A DNA stretch of 64,000 nucleotides from contig NC_090114.1 of assembly GCF_023973825.1 (NCBI RefSeq), positions 496,001 through 560,000 of the forward strand, given 5' to 3'. This DNA is from Plasmodium brasilianum (lineage: Eukaryota > Apicomplexa > Aconoidasida > Haemosporida > Plasmodiidae). The notes beneath the pieces are model-generated. The model did no database searches. It had not been told where the DNA came from and saw nothing but the letters and a program-made list of their open reading frames with translations. Of this stretch, positions 12,074 to 24,069 are shown in pieces. Within the stretch, counting starts at the first letter, position 1. Each line of letters starts with the position of its first letter. The position numbers were made by a program, and so were the translations under genes.

Positions 12074-12805
12074 GTCTTTGAATGCGTGTACGCCTTAAGC
12101 CTTTTTAGTCATTTATAGCTTTTTTTTTTTTTTTTTTTTAACAATGATAAGTGAAATCAAACAAAAAAAAAAAAAAAAAAAAAAAACTCACAAAGAAAAT
12201 GCAGAAAAAAAGAGCATAATTGAGAAAAATAAAATAAAAATTAAATAAGCATAAAAAATGAAAAATCGAAAAAATTAAAAAAAATCGAAAAAATTAAAAA
12301 AAATTGAAAAAATTAAAAAAAATCGAAAAAATTAAAAAAAGTCGAACAAATTAAAAAAAAAAAGAAAAATTTAGAAAAAAACGAAAAATTTAGAAAAGTC
12401 GAATAAGTGAAAAGCATAAAAAAATAATAAAACTTAAACCTAAACATGAACAATAATAATAAAAAACACAGCTGTTTGATTGTGTTGTGTATGGGAATAA
12501 AACCCCTTCCTCATTAACTAGCGAACTAATCGAATGCGTAAGCGTCTGCACACATTTTAAAATCTATTTTTCCATCCATATAGTAATGTGAAAGCTTCAT
12601 AAAAAGAAAAGAAAAAAACATAATTATATAATAACACGTTAAAAAAGTATGCTAATATATCTAAAAAAAAAAATATATACAAAAAGGAAACATGTATCTG
12701 TGCACTACTCCTAGCCCTTGTTTGTATCACAACATTATGTATCGCTTATCCTATCCTAACTACGTTTTTCTCAGCTAAAAGTAAACATAGGTGTTCAAAA
12801 AACGT
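12074..12805. other. Convergent intergenic region
   Basis: 3' ends of the importin gene (+) and the nine-exon gene (-) face each other here. It holds A-runs at 12163-12185 and a degenerate 19-20 bp repeat of GAAAAAATTAAAAAAA type at about 12260-12400. No coding signal. Confidence 0.6.
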
Positions 12806-15800
12806 TTAAAAAGTTTTCTCAACTGTGCCTGGAAAATTTGGGAGTATAATCATAATAAGGTCCTAAAAAAAAAAAAAAAATATATTATATACATATAAAA
12901 CGCTGTATGGACGAATGATTCCTCTTCATATGGATTGATGCTATACGCATTTGTGTGTATACTTATTTAAAATATCCAAGAAGAGGAATTTCTTCTCATC
13001 GCTAATATTTTGGTAGGAAAATATATTAACCTAGGCATAAAAAAAAAAAAAGAACAAAAAGTGTTTTGAGCTACATATACGCATTCACAAATATACACAT
13101 TTTGTACACATAGGTATGCATATGTAACAAAAAGAAAAAAAAAAAAAAAAAAAAATCATCTATACCAATTTCTTCCTTTTTTCAATATCTACGTCTGCAA
13201 AATTAATATTGCTATTAACCATCTGCAATTTGATTAAGTTGTATATTTCTTCTATGCACATCTGTCACACAAAGGAGGAAAGGATAAAAAAAGGAAAAAT
13301 ATTACACATATAATAATATAATTATGCACATATCCGTATTAATTTTGTTAAGCTCGTTTTCTTTTATGCTTTTTAGCCCGTTTTAAGCAATTACGTCATA
13401 TTTGAATTTATCCAAAAAATCTATAGCCTTTTTGATGGTGTCCCTTTTCCTATCAAAATGTGTACACACGTATATATGTACAAACACAAACACACGTATA
13501 TATGTACAAACACAAACACACGTATATATGTACAAACACAAACACACGTATATATGTACAAACACAAACACAGGTATATATGTACAAACACAAGCACAGG
13601 TATATATGTACAAACACAAGCACAGGTACATATGTACAAACACAAGCACAGGTATATATGTACAAACACAAGCACAGGTACATATGTACAAACACAAACA
13701 CACGTATATATGTACAAACACAAGCACAGGTACATATGTGTAAATACTAGAATCAAATTGCTCATAGGGTACTATTCTCCTCTAAAAACATTCCACGTAT
13801 ATAAGCTCTTACAAAGTGTTTAGAATGTTCGTCAGGTGAAAACTTTCCTCTTGTCCTTTTATGAACGTCTTAATTTTGCTTAAAAATTTGTTCAAGTTGT
13901 TTATGTAATCGTCTATAAAAGGGGAGAGTGTTTATCATTTTGAAAGATAACCATGCATATACACGCAGAGGTGGGTATATACATGCACGTATACATGAAC
14001 GTATATATGCACGCATATATGCACGCATATATGCACGCATATATGCAATTGTGTGTATAAATGAGTATATGGAAAAAGGTCTATTTCCTACTTTGTGATA
14101 CGATAAACGATTCCGTCTTTTTCCTATGCAGATAGTCATCGATGCAGAAGGTTAAAAACTCATATATCATCTCAGTACTCAGTGAGGATAAATCAAATAT
14201 ATTTTTCTTCAGTTTCAAATTGTTGTTTATGAAGGTTAACAAATCGTACGAATTTTTCAATTTTTCCTGGCAACTATCACTAGACGTCATGTAATATTCC
14301 AGTTTTTTTTTTAGATGGTTTAAAACTATTTTGTTTTGTTCCTTTGAATTCATGTTAAATAAAAATGTGAAAAAGGAGTCCATGTTGTTGATAGCATTTA
14401 GGTCTTGACTTTTGATGTATTTCTGTGGTGGGGGAAAAGCGGGAAGGGGAAAAAATATTAATACGTTAATAAGTTTATGTTTATGTTGATATTTGTGTGT
14501 GCATGTACGTAAGTATGCACGTATACATGTAAATATATATGCATTTATGTATGTACTTAAGTACATACCCTTGCACGAGCGCATATTTCAAAAAATAAAC
14601 TAACAAACGAACAAATGAACAAACGAACTGTTACCTCGTATATTTTAGTGGATATATCACTAATGACGCTATGGTCAACGTTTAGAATTCTCGTTAATTT
14701 GAAAATGTTCTCCTTATAGATTAACCTGTTTTCATCATTGATGATGTCTATTACGTATAGGACATATCTCTCTATTATTCTGTGTACTAAATTGTAGTTT
14801 GGTTCAATTAAGGAAAACTTCACATAATATTTTTCACCCTCTTTTTTTATAAGATTAAAGTTATTATATATAAGCAATATTTCATTAATATTATTAATAA
14901 AATGAGAATCACTTTTGTATATATAAAAGTTTTCCTTAATTGTACTAAATATTGAATGAGTCTGCTTAAATATACAACAGAGTTCGACATCTGCTGCTTG
15001 CTCTTCAGATATATTTAAAAAATTTATAATTTTTTTTAAATATAAATTTTTAATATTTCCATAATTTTTATTTAAAATATTTGTTTTTATAATATCATTA
15101 ATCATCTTTTCATATTCGTCAATTAAATACAAATCATGTATTTCTTGTGCATTTTTTATATTTAAAATAATTTCATAAAAATATAAATCTTTTCTACTAT
15201 TATATATATTCTCTTTTAAAACTAGTAGTTTATTTATATACATTTTTTTACATATATCTTCAAAAGTTTCATCATCAATGCATTCAAAGATATCCTGTTT
15301 TTTTATTATGTAATTGGCAACATACAAGTTGTCTTGTTTATGACTTCTCTGTGATTTATCTTTTTCTAAAAATTCATTAAAATTAAAATTCTTATAATTA
15401 AATAAATTTTCATTACCTATAATTTTTAAATTGTCATCCATATTTTTTAAATCGTTTAAATTTTGACTAGTAACCTTTTCTAAAAACCTTTTTATAATAT
15501 TGTCTTCAATTTCTTTGTCTATATAATCGTAATCTACGTTAAAAATAATTTTAAACATTTTCCTTTCCGACTCGTTCTTCATGTATTTTAACACGAATTC
15601 TTCATATAACTTTTTCCGATCCTCTAATAAAAGAATTTCTTTATTTCCTACTTCATCGGAAAAATCATCTTTGTGTAAGTTGTGTTTTAACTGTTCTTCT
15701 GGGACCTGCACGTCATGCATGAAAGACTCCCTCCCATTATCATAGGCATGTATGTCGTCCATTTGCATATCGTCTATTTGCATATCGTCCCTTTGCATAC

Positions 15801-18800
15801 CTCCACTTTGCATATCGTCTATTTGCATATCGTCCCTTTGCATACCTCCACTTTGCATACCTCCACTTTGCATACCTCCACTTTGCATACCTCCACTTTG
15901 CATACCTCCACTTTGCATACCTCCATTTTGCATAACTCCACTTCTCATATCATCATCTTCTGACTGTCGTTTACCCTGTTTTCCTCGCCCACCTAATTGC
16001 ACTGCTTCCATAGTTTCCATCGTTTCATCATCATTCTCGTAGAAATATTGTTCTCCATTATTTTGATCGTATCCATCTGTATTAGCCATGTTATTTTCAC
16101 TATGCCTATTCCATGAAAATGAGTAATCCAAATTGAAGATATTGTGACTGACCTTGAGGTACTTCCTTTTCTTCTTTACCTTTTTATAAACATTTATTAG
16201 GTTTACAACTAATTTTAAACATTTATTTATATTTTCAAGTTTTAAAAAAATATTAATATTTTCTTTTGTCTTTATTACAAAGTTGATAATAATATTTTTT
16301 ATAATATATTCAGTAGCCCTATTTGACAGAGTTATACCTCTTTTCAAAAAAAATAAATTGTCATTTTTATTTTTCATCTTTTTGAAAATTAAATTATTAA
16401 TGAATATCTTATATTCTTTATACATATATTGATATAAATACTTTTCTAAATATTTATCTGTAAAATGTTTGTCAATAATGAAATATTTTCTTAAAAAATA
16501 TATATCGTTCAACTTTTTTAATAATTGTTCTTTTTCACTTAGTTCTTTCCTCTTCTTTTCTAGATGATCTCCCTCAACTTTATCCTTACCGACGGATTTT
16601 TTCGTACTATCCTCTACTATATAATCGACACTTTCTTCTAAGTTTTTATACAGGTTTTCATCCGTATCTAAGAATGTAAAATCGTCCTGCTTATCAATGG
16701 CTTCAACATCCTCCTCCTCTTCATAGGCAGCTTCGTTATCCCCCTCATATGAAATCTCATCTTCCTTATCAATGTTTGTCTGATCATCTCCCTCACCGTT
16801 CGTTTCATCTTCCTTACTCTCTTTCCTCTGGACATCGCTACTATCACTATTACCTTTCATAGTATTATTAGTTCTATTAGCATCATGTTTGTATGTTAAA
16901 ACGGGTTCTTCACCATTCTTCAGATAGATGTCCTTCTGTGGATATATCAAATTATTTGAATTATCCTTATCTTGTACATTATGCTCAGGTGTATATTTGT
17001 CGTGCGTCCCCCCCTCTCTTTCTCTGTTTTCATAATTCTCTTGATAGCTCTCCTTTTGTTTGCCTTTTTCTTTCTCATCTTCTCTAACTACTGCCTTTCT
17101 CTGCCCCGTCTGATTCGGTTGAACATACACAGACTCATAATGTTCCTCTTCAATAATACGTTTGACCATTTTGACAAAAATTGACAAGTTGACTTCTTCT
17201 ATTACACGAGTATCTAGAGTTATAAAATTCATTTTATTAACGTCTTCAAAAACATTGTTTGAGTAACGCTTGCTGTCAAGTACAGAAATTATATAATCCC
17301 TGTAATCACCTTTCATCCTTTCTAAAAGACAATCAATAATTGCATTCTCCTTTACCTAAAGGGTGTAACGAAACAAATTATTGTATCAATAAAAAATTGG
17401 ACGACTAGCTGGCACTGAAGATGATGCAGACATTACCAGGGATGTTATTAACGTGTATTGTCCATGCTCATGCTTTTTGTGCATGTACACATATAAAACG
17501 CACGTTCAAGCACATGCACGTGTGCACATATGAAACACAGGTGCATGTTTGTAGTATGCACTTCCTCAGTTAAGTGCAACTTTTCACTCAAATGACTTAC
17601 TCCCAGATGCTCCGAAATACGATCGAGAAAAACGTAACTAGAAAGTTTGTTGCTCCTACAGAAGAATGGAATACTGTACGTATTCTCCCTAATGATGTTC
17701 AACTTGTGCACATCTACAATGTCATACTTAAACTTAAGACTGATAATATAAAAAATGTAGTACAATCTTGAAAGTGCATCTTTATTTGAGTTATCTTTAT
17801 TTATACAGTAAGCATAATATTTATTTAGAATAAGATTAGTAATGCTTTTTATATTTTCTCTATTGTTTCTGAATAGCGTATGATACAAGGATAGAAAACT
17901 ATTAATATTCGAAATAGTATTATCATCCATCATTTCGTCAATATATATTACTTTATTTAAATATTGCGAAAAAATATCATTTAGGCAAATTAGTATATCA
18001 TCTAAAGTATAGTTAAATTTACTCATAAATTCTTCTATGCTTCTCTTATTTAAATTATTTATACCTTCATAAAAAAAGTAATGTGAAAATAATATAGAGA
18101 AAAATTCTTCTGTTATTGAAAAATACTGATTGTATTTATTAATACATAAGAAGTTAATCAATAAACAAAATAATCCTATCTTATATATATGCATATTTTT
18201 AAAATAGGATATTAAGTTTATATGATTTTCTAAAAGAAATAAATTTTCGAGTTTAATTCTCCTTATCATAGTCTTCATTGCATATGTTAGTGTTCCACTC
18301 AAGCAGGCGAAGCACACATATTTTATAATATAAACATTTTTTAAGTAAAACGATATGAACTTGCACAACGCCTTGTTCGAGAATAGATTGTCCTTCCTTG
18401 AGAGTTCCCCTGAAAAATGATTTTTTTTTAAGTTAAATTTGGGTAAATGGTGTAATTGTGGTGGCTAAGGAGGGTGTGCATACATGTGCGGGTATATACG
18501 TGTGTAGGTATATATGTGCGAGGGTATATACGTGTGTTGATATATACGTGCATGGGTATATACGTGTGTGGATATATACAAGTGTGGATATATACATGCA
18601 TGGGTATATACAAGTGTGGATATATACGTGCATGGGTATATACAAGTGTGGATATATACGTGCGTTTCTATCCGCGAAGGAGAAACCTCTCCTCAAGCAT
18701 AAAGTTCCTACCGTATGGAACTGTGAGCGCCGCTTCCCTATGATTTATTAGAGTATTTATGTAGTAGTAATAAGACTGTATGTTTTTGTATTTGTTAATA

Positions 18801-19477
18801 GCAGTAGATCCATTAAAATTTCGTCCTTTTTTTAAAAAATAAGACAGAATAAAATTTAAAATGTTGTAATTTTTCTTTTGCTTTTCTTCTTTTAATTTTT
18901 TCATTTCGTTAAAATAATATTCCATGGATTTCTTTTCCCCATTCACATAGCCAAATTTGGAAAAAAAGGCATTTTCATTTTTTAGAGTAGGTATATAATT
19001 AATTATTTTCATAATTTCTTTCTTTCCATCGTCTGTTTCATAATCATCTATTTTGTTTTTTTTTAAATACTCTTTAATATCCTCGTACGTGATGTCATCC
19101 TTATCATCCCCATTTTCACTATCCCCATTTTCACTATCCCCATTTTCACTATCCCCATTTTCACTATCCCCATTTTCACTATCCCCATTATCATCATACC
19201 CATTATCATCATACCCATTATCATCATACCCATTATCATCATACCCATTATCATCTATACTTCGTATGAGAAAAGGCTGAAGTAATTTTGCATTTTTTTC
19301 AACAGATAAAATATTTATTTCTTCACAACTGCTTCTGAACAAGTAATACTTAGGACCCCTTTGTGCTGATAAAGCAATATAGGTTCTTACTTTATATTTT
19401 TTATAATTTCTTATTGCAAAAGAAAAAAGCTTAAATAATAACGTTACAAAATAGAACAGGGTAAAGGGGCAATGCAT
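12806..19477 (-). CDS. Conserved protein with signal peptide, two membrane segments and long helical region, 9 exons; function unknown
   Basis: Exons: 18712-19477, 17601-18409, 14635-17355, 14092-14422, 13813-13912, 13395-13449, 13166-13261, 12947-13030 and 12806-12862. All are phase-consistent, giving 1672 residues. Residues 1-21 are hydrophobic (MHCPFTLFYFVTLLFKLFSF), followed by a basic stretch (RNYKKYKVRTYIALSAQRG). That bipartite form fits secretory or apicoplast targeting. An acidic 5-residue repeat (DDNGY, DSENG) lies at about 75-128 and two hydrophobic segments at about 278-298 and 326-344. The large exon is mostly Lys/Asn/Ile-rich predicted helix, with acidic inserts and an MQSGG repeat near 760-830. 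The C-terminal small exons encode helical sequence ending PNFPGTVEKTF. I recognise no catalytic motif. A plastid inner-envelope protein of Tic110 type would have a similar plan, but that is a guess. Splice sites are good (for example GGA|GTAAGT). Confidence 0.72.
13467..13740. repeat. 26-bp minisatellite inside an intron of the nine-exon gene, about 10 copies
   Basis: Unit of the type CGTATATATGTAC followed by AAACACAAACACA, with CAAGCACAGG variants. It lies in the intron 13450-13812. Because 26 is not a multiple of three, each strand reads a 26-residue repeating peptide in all frames with few stops. Confidence 0.92.
13975..14050. repeat. Short ATATGCACGC-type repeat in an intron
   Basis: About six degenerate copies of a 10-12 bp unit in the intron 13913-14091 of the nine-exon gene. 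Confidence 0.7.
15745..15950. repeat. 15-bp coding repeat (MQSGG / MQIDD / MQRDD)
   Basis: In-frame 15-bp tandem repeat inside the big exon of the nine-exon gene, encoding five-residue units beginning Met-Gln. The perfect copies cluster at 15850-15925, which suggests recent expansion. Confidence 0.9.
18470..18665. repeat. 16-18 bp minisatellite in intron 1 of the nine-exon gene
   Basis: Degenerate units of TATATACGTGTGTGG / TATATACAAGTGTGG type filling most of the intron 18410-18711. Confidence 0.85.
19098..19257. repeat. 15-bp coding repeat (DDNGY then DSENG)
   Basis: Two adjacent families of five-residue, 15-bp repeats in exon 1 of the nine-exon gene, about five copies each. They make a strongly acidic segment just after the leader. 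Confidence 0.92.
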
Positions 19478-20144
19478 GATTCATTTCTGAGTTATCAGGT
19501 GGAAACTACACATATGTCGGTAGTTCCAAAAGTTACACAAAAAAAAAAAAAAAAGAATGGTGAACAAGAAAAGACGAAAAACAAAAAGAGGAAAGATAAA
19601 GGGAAGAAGGGAAATGGAAAATGGAAATGGAAAATGGAAAAGGAAAATGGAAAATGGAAAATGGAAAAGGAAAATGGAAAATGGAAAAGGAAAATGGAAC
19701 ATGCAAAAGAGAAGATGTAAAAGAGAAGATGCAAAAGGGAAGATGCAAAAGGGAAAAGGGTAGATGGGAAATGCAAAAGGCAAAAATTTATCTCTTAATG
19801 GAAAGAATACAACTCAATACATTTACCTACTATGTTCCCTTCCCTTTATATTTTGTTTCCCTTATTTATTCTTCAAAAAAAGTATATATGGAACGATGGA
19901 TTTTGTTGCAATAATATTACCTTTTGAATGATTACTCATTCCGGGGGGGGTATAATGCGCCCTTTCAAAAAATGATGAAATAAAGAGTATGCACAAAAAG
20001 CGCCTAACACTTACACATATATAAATATATGTGCGAATATGTATGTATAAGTACATGTGCGCATATGTACGGTTATGTATGCTTTTTTTTCCCTCCCCAC
20101 ACCAACTGTTTTATTAAAGCAAAATTTGAAAATATAACTTCCTC
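19478..20144. other. Spacer with GGAAAATGGAAA-type purine repeat
   Basis: Upstream region of the nine-exon gene. At about 19600-19760 it has an irregular all-purine plus T repeat (GGAAAATGGAAAATGG, then GGGAAGATGCAAAA). The several frames found here on both strands are translations of this repeat. Nothing else is supported. Confidence 0.65.
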
Positions 20145-20471
20145 TCAATTTAGATCATTCTTGTGTACATATTTCAAGGCTTCTTTTTCATCGTAAGCAT
20201 CATTTTTCAGCTCATTCGTTAAAATGCACTTAAACAAGTTACATATAATTTTTCCGTAAATTAATCTCTGTGTACTATAACGTGCTTTTTTTTTTTTTTT
20301 TTTTTTTTTTAAATCGTACAGTGCTACTTATCATTATTATTATTATTGTTTTTTTAAATCATACAGTGCTACTTATTTTATTTTACTTTTTTTTTTTTCC
20401 TTTTTTTTGGTGTTTCTCTTAAATGTTTAATAGCACTACGTATTCCATAAGTATATTCCTTGCATTTTTCC
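20145..20471 (-). CDS. Last two exons of a small unidentified protein; 5' end unresolved
   Basis: The terminal exon 20145-20267 encodes 40 residues (RLIYGKIICNLFKCILTNEL ... KYVHKNDLN) and a TGA stop. Its acceptor is ACACAG. An upstream exon, about 20387-20471, reads EKCKEYTYGIRSAIKHLRET then a Lys/Arg run, and ends at a GTAAAA donor in matching phase 0. Base composition is richer in G+C than the flanks, and both pieces read as soluble helical protein. I could not find a convincing first exon. The best candidates lie at 20500-20860 and would come close to, or overlap, the divergent CX9C gene that starts at 20869. No family recognised. The exon pair is a moderate inference; the acceptor of the upper exon is provisional. 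Confidence 0.42.
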
Positions 20472-20634
20472 CTTATAAGGAGAGAACATATATTTTTTTA
20501 AAATTAAAAATACATTAAATTGAAATCTTATGTGAGTGAAATATATATAAACCCAAGCACATGCGTATATGCGCACATGTATAAGTTTTACTCTGCTTGT
20601 GTGAGTATGCATGTATACACTTATATGTAGCATT

Positions 20635-20735
20635 ATTGTAGCATTATTGTAGCATTATTGTAGCATTATTGTAGCATTATTGTAGCATTATTGCAGCATT
20701 ATTGCAGCGTTATTGTAGCGTTATTGTAGTCTTTT
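20635..20735. repeat. 11-bp minisatellite, about 9 copies
   Basis: Tandem TAGCATTATTG, with TGCAGCATTAT variants at the right end. It lies between the divergent small genes, in their probable shared promoter. Confidence 0.9.
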
Positions 20736-20868
20736 TGCAGTTTATCCGATTAGAAGTTAACAGAGTAAGAGAAGTTGTTCCGATTATATTAATAGCATCA
20801 GTACTACATAGTACATTTTTTTTCAGAATAACATGTCTTAAGGGTGTGAATGTACAGCTAAGATAAAT

Positions 20869-21491
20869 ATGACCTCATCTATTGAGAGCTTTTTAAATGC
20901 TTCAGCTTTTTCCGTAGCAATGTTGAAAGGTGATATATATATGCAAGCAATATAAGTCATCATCATATATGCCTCTACCGGTTTTTTTTTATTTCTTCAC
21001 GTTGAGGTTTCACAATTAACTTTATTTTTTTTTGTTTTATTTTTTCTGTATTTTCTTTCATATCATACCTTCTGCTCATTTTAGCTCCCTTCATGGCTCT
21101 TTTTTTTTCACTCTCCTTTTTTGCAAAATTTTTTTTCTTTTTTTTTTTTTTTTAAACTTTATTTTATTCTTACTTTATCAGACGAACAAGTAGACGAGAA
21201 GGCTGAAAAGGAGAAATGCGAAAATGAGTATAATGTTCTCTTGGAGTGCTTGGACAAATATAACAGGTCTAATCATCGTGCATAGCAACTTATGACACAG
21301 AAGAACTATTCTTGATTATATATACATGTATACATAATCACCCACACATATATATATACATATATGTAAATCTATGCACGATTTTGTGTAGAAAATGGCC
21401 GATGTGCCAAAATGAATTAAAGACGTTCCGTGCATGTTATAACGAAAGCGAAAAAAATAATACCATTGAAAAAAAGGATAGGAAGAGTTAG
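20869..21491 (+). CDS. Twin CX9C (CHCH-fold) mitochondrial intermembrane-space protein, 3 exons
   Basis: Exons 20869-20929, 21182-21266 and 21392-21491, giving 81 residues. Exon 2 has KCENEYNVLLEC (Cys33/Cys43) and exon 3 has MCQNELKTFRAC (Cys54/Cys64): two CX9C motifs separated by ten residues. This is the CHCH helical hairpin. Such proteins are imported and oxidised by the Mia40-type disulfide relay and mostly serve in respiratory-complex assembly or as small complex or mitoribosome subunits. The N-terminus (MTSSIESFLNASAFSVAMLK) is not a classical presequence, as expected for this class. Donors are GTGATA and GTCTAA, both atypical, but the split twin motif makes the joins secure. Which family (COX assembly, CHCHD7-like, mS37-like) I cannot say. 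Confidence 0.8.
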
Positions 21492-22334
21492 TAACGCACA
21501 TGTGAAGGTATAGTTTTTTTTTTTTTTTAATATAAGCAAAAATTTTCCAAGTTTAAATGTTTTAAAATTAAGTAAACACAACTAAAAATGATAGTAAAAA
21601 TATGGAAATATTAGTAAGTAAATTTACCTTTTTGTATATACTTATTTACACTTTTATATTTTATGTTTTATGTTTTATGTTTTATATTTTATGTTTTATG
21701 TTTTATGTTTTATATTTTCTTTTTTTTTTTTTTTTCATATATTTTTGCACATTTTCTTATAATTTTTACCTTTATGTGTGTGTGTGTGTACTGGTTCTGT
21801 TGCAAAAAAAAAAAAAAAAAAAAAAGTTATACAACTATGTAAAACAAAAAAAAAAATTTGTTCTTTTACAACTATAAAAAAAAATAGGTATTATATAATT
21901 ATAAAAAAAGAACAGGTGTTATATAATTATAAAAAAAGAACAGGTGTTATATAATTATAAAAAAAGAACAGGTGTTATATAATTATAAAAAAAGAACAGG
22001 TGTTATATAATTATAAAAAAAGAACAGGTGTTATATAATTATAAAAAAAAAACAGGTGTTATATAATTATAAAAAAAAAAAAGAGTTGTTATACATTTAT
22101 AAAAAAAAAAAGAGTTATTATCAAACAATTATATAAAAAAAAATCTGTTGTTATTTTACAATTAAAAAAGAATTACAAATTTTAAAACATACTTTATCAA
22201 TTTGGTTGCAATTAAATAAATTTTTTTTTTTTTTTATATTAAATGAATATAGACCAGGGGTATATGTGTTATGTTAAAGTGCAGAAAATGTACTAGTAGT
22301 ATGTCTGTTTAATGGGTGTATGATCATATTATAT

Positions 22335-22375
<41 letters not shown>

Positions 22376-22544
22376 TATTATATATGTGTTTATGTATATG
22401 CTTACTTATATACATATATACGTATTCGTACCCGTTTGGGCTGACTCAGGTAACCCTTCACACACTGGATGAGAAAAAATTATTAACAATAATGTTCTTA
22501 TAACTTGTTAAAAAAAGAAAAACCTTGAACAGTACAAAATAAAA
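21492..22544. repeat. Spacer with 28-bp tandem repeat (about 8 copies) and TTTTATG repeat
   Basis: At about 21885-22115 a 28-bp unit (AGGTGTTATATAATTATAAA followed by AAAAGAAC) is repeated head to tail and decays at the right end into A-runs. At 21655-21720 there is a 7-bp TTTTATG repeat. There are no spacers between units, so this is not a CRISPR array. The rest is AT-rich with a TA run near 22340. Confidence 0.88.
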
Positions 22545-23054
22545 ATGAATACCACATCAAATGAAGATGTTAACAATAAGGACAATCCAAAAGAGGTTAA
22601 AAAAAGAAAGAAACGAAAAAAAAAAATCATCATAGATGTTCGAAAAAAAGTTTTACGGAAAAATGAATTTTTGAGTGAACATATAATAAATCAAAATGGT
22701 CATAAGGAAAATTTACCAAGTAAAGAGTATACCAATAATACCACAAGCAGTAAGAAAGCTACTAGTAAAAATGGACAAAAGAGTAATACTGAACCTTTAA
22801 AAAAAGTTTTGTTTTTTGATAAAGAGTACAATATCAGAGAGGTATGCTTATAAAAAAAAAAAAAAATAAAAATAAAAAATAATGATATATTAGTTATAAT
22901 ATTTGAGCACCAATTTATACGTATGTATGTTTTTATATTTGTGTGTTTGTATTTTTGCGTGTGCTTTCCCCTGCGATAACTCCTAAAAAAATTACAAACG
23001 GAAAATAATATATTTACTTTAACATTTTTTCCCCTGTAGCACACTAATTTTTGA
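22545..23054 (+). CDS. Lys-rich small protein with KVLF motif, 2 exons; function unknown
   Basis: Exon 1 22545-22841 and a tiny exon 2 23040-23054 (donor GAG|GTATGC, acceptor CCCCTGTAG) give 103 residues. The N-terminal third is very basic (KKRKKRKKK, about 19-28) and could be a nuclear or nucleolar signal. The middle is Asn/Ser/Lys-rich and probably disordered. The C-terminus has LKKVLFFDKEYNIRE followed by HTNF. KVLF fits the RVxF consensus for docking to protein phosphatase 1, but short motifs like this occur by chance. If exon 2 is not used, the frame ends three codons after the donor (VCL), so the size is nearly the same either way. No family recognised. It lies head-to-tail behind the CX9C gene. 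Confidence 0.58.
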
Positions 23055-23062
23055 ATAAAAGT

Positions 23063-24030
23063 TTACAATGGTTTAGCGTAACACACTTGTACTGCAATTA
23101 TGCTCTTTACTTGTCTTCTTATTTTATTACTCTCTTTTCCTGATTCATTTCTACAATTTTCTTTTCCCAATCTTACAGATTGGACGATGCCAGATATCTG
23201 ACCTTCTTCTAAACCGAGTGCAGAAAAAATAAACGATTTGAATAACACATTTTTAGCCTTATTCTTTTTTTTTTTTTTTTTTGAAAAATACTAAACATCC
23301 AAATTATTCTACATAGGAAAGTAACACATTTTACAGTCCTTAGTACATGTAACATAGCATTAAGTAATACGTTCTTAATTTTTATGAGAACAAAAACTAT
23401 TCATCTCTATTTATATATATTCACATAATACATATATAACATATTGTCCAATAAACTTGATTTTACAGTATGCTATGCAAGCTTTCAAAATTACTCAGTT
23501 AATGTTAAAGCATTGTTACGTTGCGTTATAATTTTTTTTTTTTTTTTTGAATATAAGTTAATTTAAACAGTCATGAATATTGTCGTGTCAAAATGACAAA
23601 TATAAACAAAATTATATTTTATAATAGCTTTTATACAAAATAAAAGGGAAGAAATGAAAGAAAAAAAAAAAGAAAAAAAAAGTATAAAATATAATGAAAT
23701 AGAAAAAAAAAATATGTATATAATTTAATAAAATAAAAAAAAAATATATATATATATAATATAATAAAATAAAAATATCCACCTTGACCAAACTGACGTA
23801 AATAATACTATACCAAGTAGATATGTACAATTAAATAAGGACAATCCATTAAATAGTTTAATTTTATGTACTGTATTAATTTGCTCTCTTCCACAAAACT
23901 CTGATGAACACTTACACATGTACATATACAAACACCAGTTAACGTCTCGTTGGGTGCTTTTTATTTGTCCCACCACATCACGTAAAAGCAAAAATGGAGC
24001 ATATAAGGTGATAACCACACATATGTATAT

Positions 24031-24069
<39 letters not shown>

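Noticed and set aside
20745..20868. Plus-strand frame reading FIRLEVNRVREVVPIILIAS, and an open antisense frame
   Set aside because: Both strands are open over the same moderately G+C-rich stretch, neither has a start and matching splice partners, and the CX9C gene starts at its right end.
21885..22115. 28-bp direct repeats resembling a CRISPR array
   Set aside because: Units are head to tail with no spacers, in a eukaryotic genome; it is a minisatellite.
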